64,000 nt of DNA. Source: Tuwongella immobilis (GTDB taxonomy: Bacteria > Planctomycetota > Planctomycetia > Gemmatales > Gemmataceae). The DNA lies in NCBI RefSeq assembly GCF_901538355.1, contig NZ_LR593887.1:62001-126000 (forward strand), given 5' to 3'. The notes under the pieces are model-generated. The model was not told where the DNA came from. It was given only the letters and a program-made list of their open reading frames with translations, and did not search any database. This document shows, one piece after another, positions 62,903 to 64,000 of this stretch (position 1 is the first letter of the stretch; every line of letters begins with the position of its first letter). Position numbers and translations under genes: made by a program.

Positions 62903-63268
62903 TTACCAGATCGAGAATTCTTTGTCGTACCCCTGCGGGTGGAAGATGGTGTAGTCTAACCATTCGTGGTTGTCCGTCTCCCACGAAATGCTTCGCACGA
63001 CGACGGCCGCGTTCAACAATCGAAGGCTGGCTAGCTCGCTCAAGACCAAGTCAAAGGCCCGCTGCCAGTCGTCGTCCCGGATGTCGAACACAAACAAGTT
63101 GATTTTTCCGCCGCCGTAGTCGTGGCCGTCATACTGTCCCAGCCCGTTCTCGGATAGCAGCGGTGCGAGCATGTCGGCGGCGTGCATGGCTCCGTGGATC
63201 CGCTCTGCCGGGAACTGCACGATCATCGCGACCGTGTCACGAACGCGTTGTCCTTGCTCATGTTCCAT
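62903..63268 (-). CDS. Small hypothetical protein, possible immunity-type, cassette 3
   Basis: The 121-residue protein starts MEHEQGQRVRDTVAMIVQFP and contains NLFVFDIRDDDWQRAFDLVL and a Trp/Tyr-rich end. It has no signal or membrane span. The short soluble alpha/beta look is common in bacterial immunity proteins, but no family is recognised. Its start codon and ribosome-binding site (GGAGGG, 9 nt upstream) lie in a 99-bp spacer found again before the next gene. Start at 63268 is set by that site. Confidence 0.65.
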   Translation of the reverse strand: MEHEQGQRVRDTVAMIVQFPAERIHGAMHAADMLAPLLSENGLGQYDGHDYGGGKINLFVFDIRDDDWQRAFDLVLSELASLRLLNAAVVVRSISWETDNHEWLDYTIFHPQGYDKEFSIW

Positions 63269-63363
63269 CCGAAAGCCCTCCGTCGCTGAACGATCCAAAC
63301 TCAGCAGCCCGATTCGTTCGGCGACTGCCCGGAACGACGATTATCTGCAGTGCCTGATTGGGC
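63265..63363. repeat. 99-bp spacer repeat, copy 1
   Basis: This 99-bp unit matches 63783-63881 at 94 positions. All differences fall in the last third. Read on the minus strand it supplies the end of one gene, the ribosome-binding site GGAGGG, and the ATG of the next gene. Confidence 0.85.
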
Positions 63364-63786
63364 GTCTGTCGGCTCGCCTGTGCAGACGAACGGGGGCGCA
63401 CCACTCGCCGGCCATATCACGATTGGCCCGCACTCGGCGGCGATTCGCTCCGCGACCGACGCCACGAGGGTAGCGGTACCGCCCCGGAACTCCAACTGAC
63501 ACGGCGAGTCTTCGGTGGTTACCTCAACCAGGCTGATCTCTGTCCCCGACCCAGCCGGGCGGGTGTTGCCGGTGCCCGGCGGGCTGAGGTCGATGCGAAT
63601 GAGTTGCTTCTCGGGCCGCCGCCGCACCGTGGCCTCCAGCCCTGGCACACTGCGAACGGCCAACAGCACTTGTCGGGGAGTCAGTGGCCGCGGCATGCCA
63701 AGCTGGGCCGGGGGCCGCACCCCGAACGACGCCAGTTCGGCGATGTTGTCGGCGGAGAGTGGCATCACAAGGTACAATTCCGCCAT
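63301..63786 (-). CDS. Small hypothetical protein, possible immunity-type, cassette 2
   Basis: The 161-residue protein starts MAELYLVMPLSADNIAELAS and has an alpha/beta pattern ending near CGPIVIWPASGAPPFVC. The last 21 or so residues (SGTADNRRSGQSPNESGC end) are encoded by the 99-bp spacer repeat, so the true protein probably once ended earlier and reads through into the spacer. No family recognised. The start at 63786 is fixed by GGAGGG in the second repeat copy. Confidence 0.65.
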   Translation of the reverse strand: MAELYLVMPLSADNIAELASFGVRPPAQLGMPRPLTPRQVLLAVRSVPGLEATVRRRPEKQLIRIDLSPPGTGNTRPAGSGTEISLVEVTTEDSPCQLEFRGGTATLVASVAERIAAECGPIVIWPASGAPPFVCTGEPTDAQSGTADNRRSGQSPNESGC

Positions 63787-63881
63787 CCGAAAGCCCTCCG
63801 TCGCTGAACGATCCAAACTCAGCAGCCCGATTCGTTCGGCGACTGCCCGGAACGAGTATCATCTGTAGTGCCTGGTTGGGC
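63783..63881. repeat. 99-bp spacer repeat, copy 2
   Basis: This is the second copy of the unit at 63265-63363. Here the upstream gene's stop codon (63882-63884) falls exactly at the outer edge of the repeat, so the boundaries of the unit are clear. Confidence 0.85.
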
Positions 63882-64000
63882 CTACTTTTTTTCTTCCCGG
63901 AATGGGCGACCGAGCAGGGTGTACCCCGCCTTGGCGCGACTCAATTGAGCTGGCGATACCCGCTGTTCGCATGCCTCCAGGAATGCGTTCAGCCCAGGTA
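63882..64000 (-). CDS. C-terminal end of a gene, cassette 1 (truncated by window edge)
   Basis: The minus-strand frame is open from the window edge and stops at TAG 63882-63884. It encodes 38 residues including LNAFLEACEQRVSPAQLSRA and a basic end (GRPFREEKK). Sequence is too short for a family. It is the most upstream member of the cassette row. Confidence 0.55.
   Translation of the reverse strand, partial: PGLNAFLEACEQRVSPAQLSRAKAGYTLLGRPFREEKK

Overview
The window looks like chromosomal DNA of a planctomycete, most likely Gemmataceae (Gemmata/Tuwongella-like). Support comes from families largely confined to or expanded in that phylum: a DUF1559-type protein with a zinc-ribbon head (20021-23191), a TIGR03000-type domain (11412-12254), a Ser/Thr kinase fused to a beta-helix ectodomain (35632-39546), a secreted tricorn-like protease, and many large Gly/Pro-rich secreted proteins. 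No rRNA, CRISPR array, prophage or insertion sequence was recognised. One tRNA, tRNA-Glu(UUC), is present.

Layout. 1-5.6 kb: end of a methyltransferase; a lipoprotein/secreted-protein pair; a tandem duplicated membrane-protein pair; an HxlR regulator divergent from a QueG-like iron-sulfur protein, with palindromes over the shared promoter. 5.9-12.3 kb: a type I secretion-like set (ABC exporter, HlyD-type adaptor, TolC-type channel) closed by a long hairpin and followed by a TIGR03000 protein. The ABC protein has lost nearly all ATP-binding motifs. 12.4-20 kb: LON-domain protein, DUF309 protein, orphan GspF, YbjN-like protein, HtrA protease, a HAD phosphatase coupled to a probable ferredoxin-dependent bilin reductase, a lipoprotein and a LarA-like protein. 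20-25.1 kb: DUF1559 protein, a caspase-like/FKBP fusion lacking the catalytic Cys, and a stand-alone FKBP. 25.3-26.65 kb: an AT-richer island with a single AIPR-family (abortive infection) gene, its own promoter and a strong terminator. 26.8-43.2 kb: tricorn protease, HEAT/TPR protein, HolA, ECF sigma factor, PheT, kinase, PyrD, a coiled-coil protein and thioredoxin. 43.5-45.3 kb: tRNA-Glu, a DMT-like membrane protein and small unknown proteins.

45.4-62.15 kb is the most unusual region: five tightly coupled minus-strand genes. The first encodes a 4002-residue protein with an N-terminal membrane anchor. It is followed by two different single-span proteins with an Asp at the start of the helix (ExbD/TolR-like), an unknown soluble protein, and a MotA/TolQ/ExbB-like channel. 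This reads as a proton-motive-force motor wired to a giant envelope protein, for which I know no described counterpart.

62.9-64 kb: three short minus-strand genes separated by two copies (94 of 99 bases identical) of a 99-bp spacer that carries the ribosome-binding site and start codon. This resembles a cassette array, possibly of immunity genes. The 750 bp before it has no recognisable gene.
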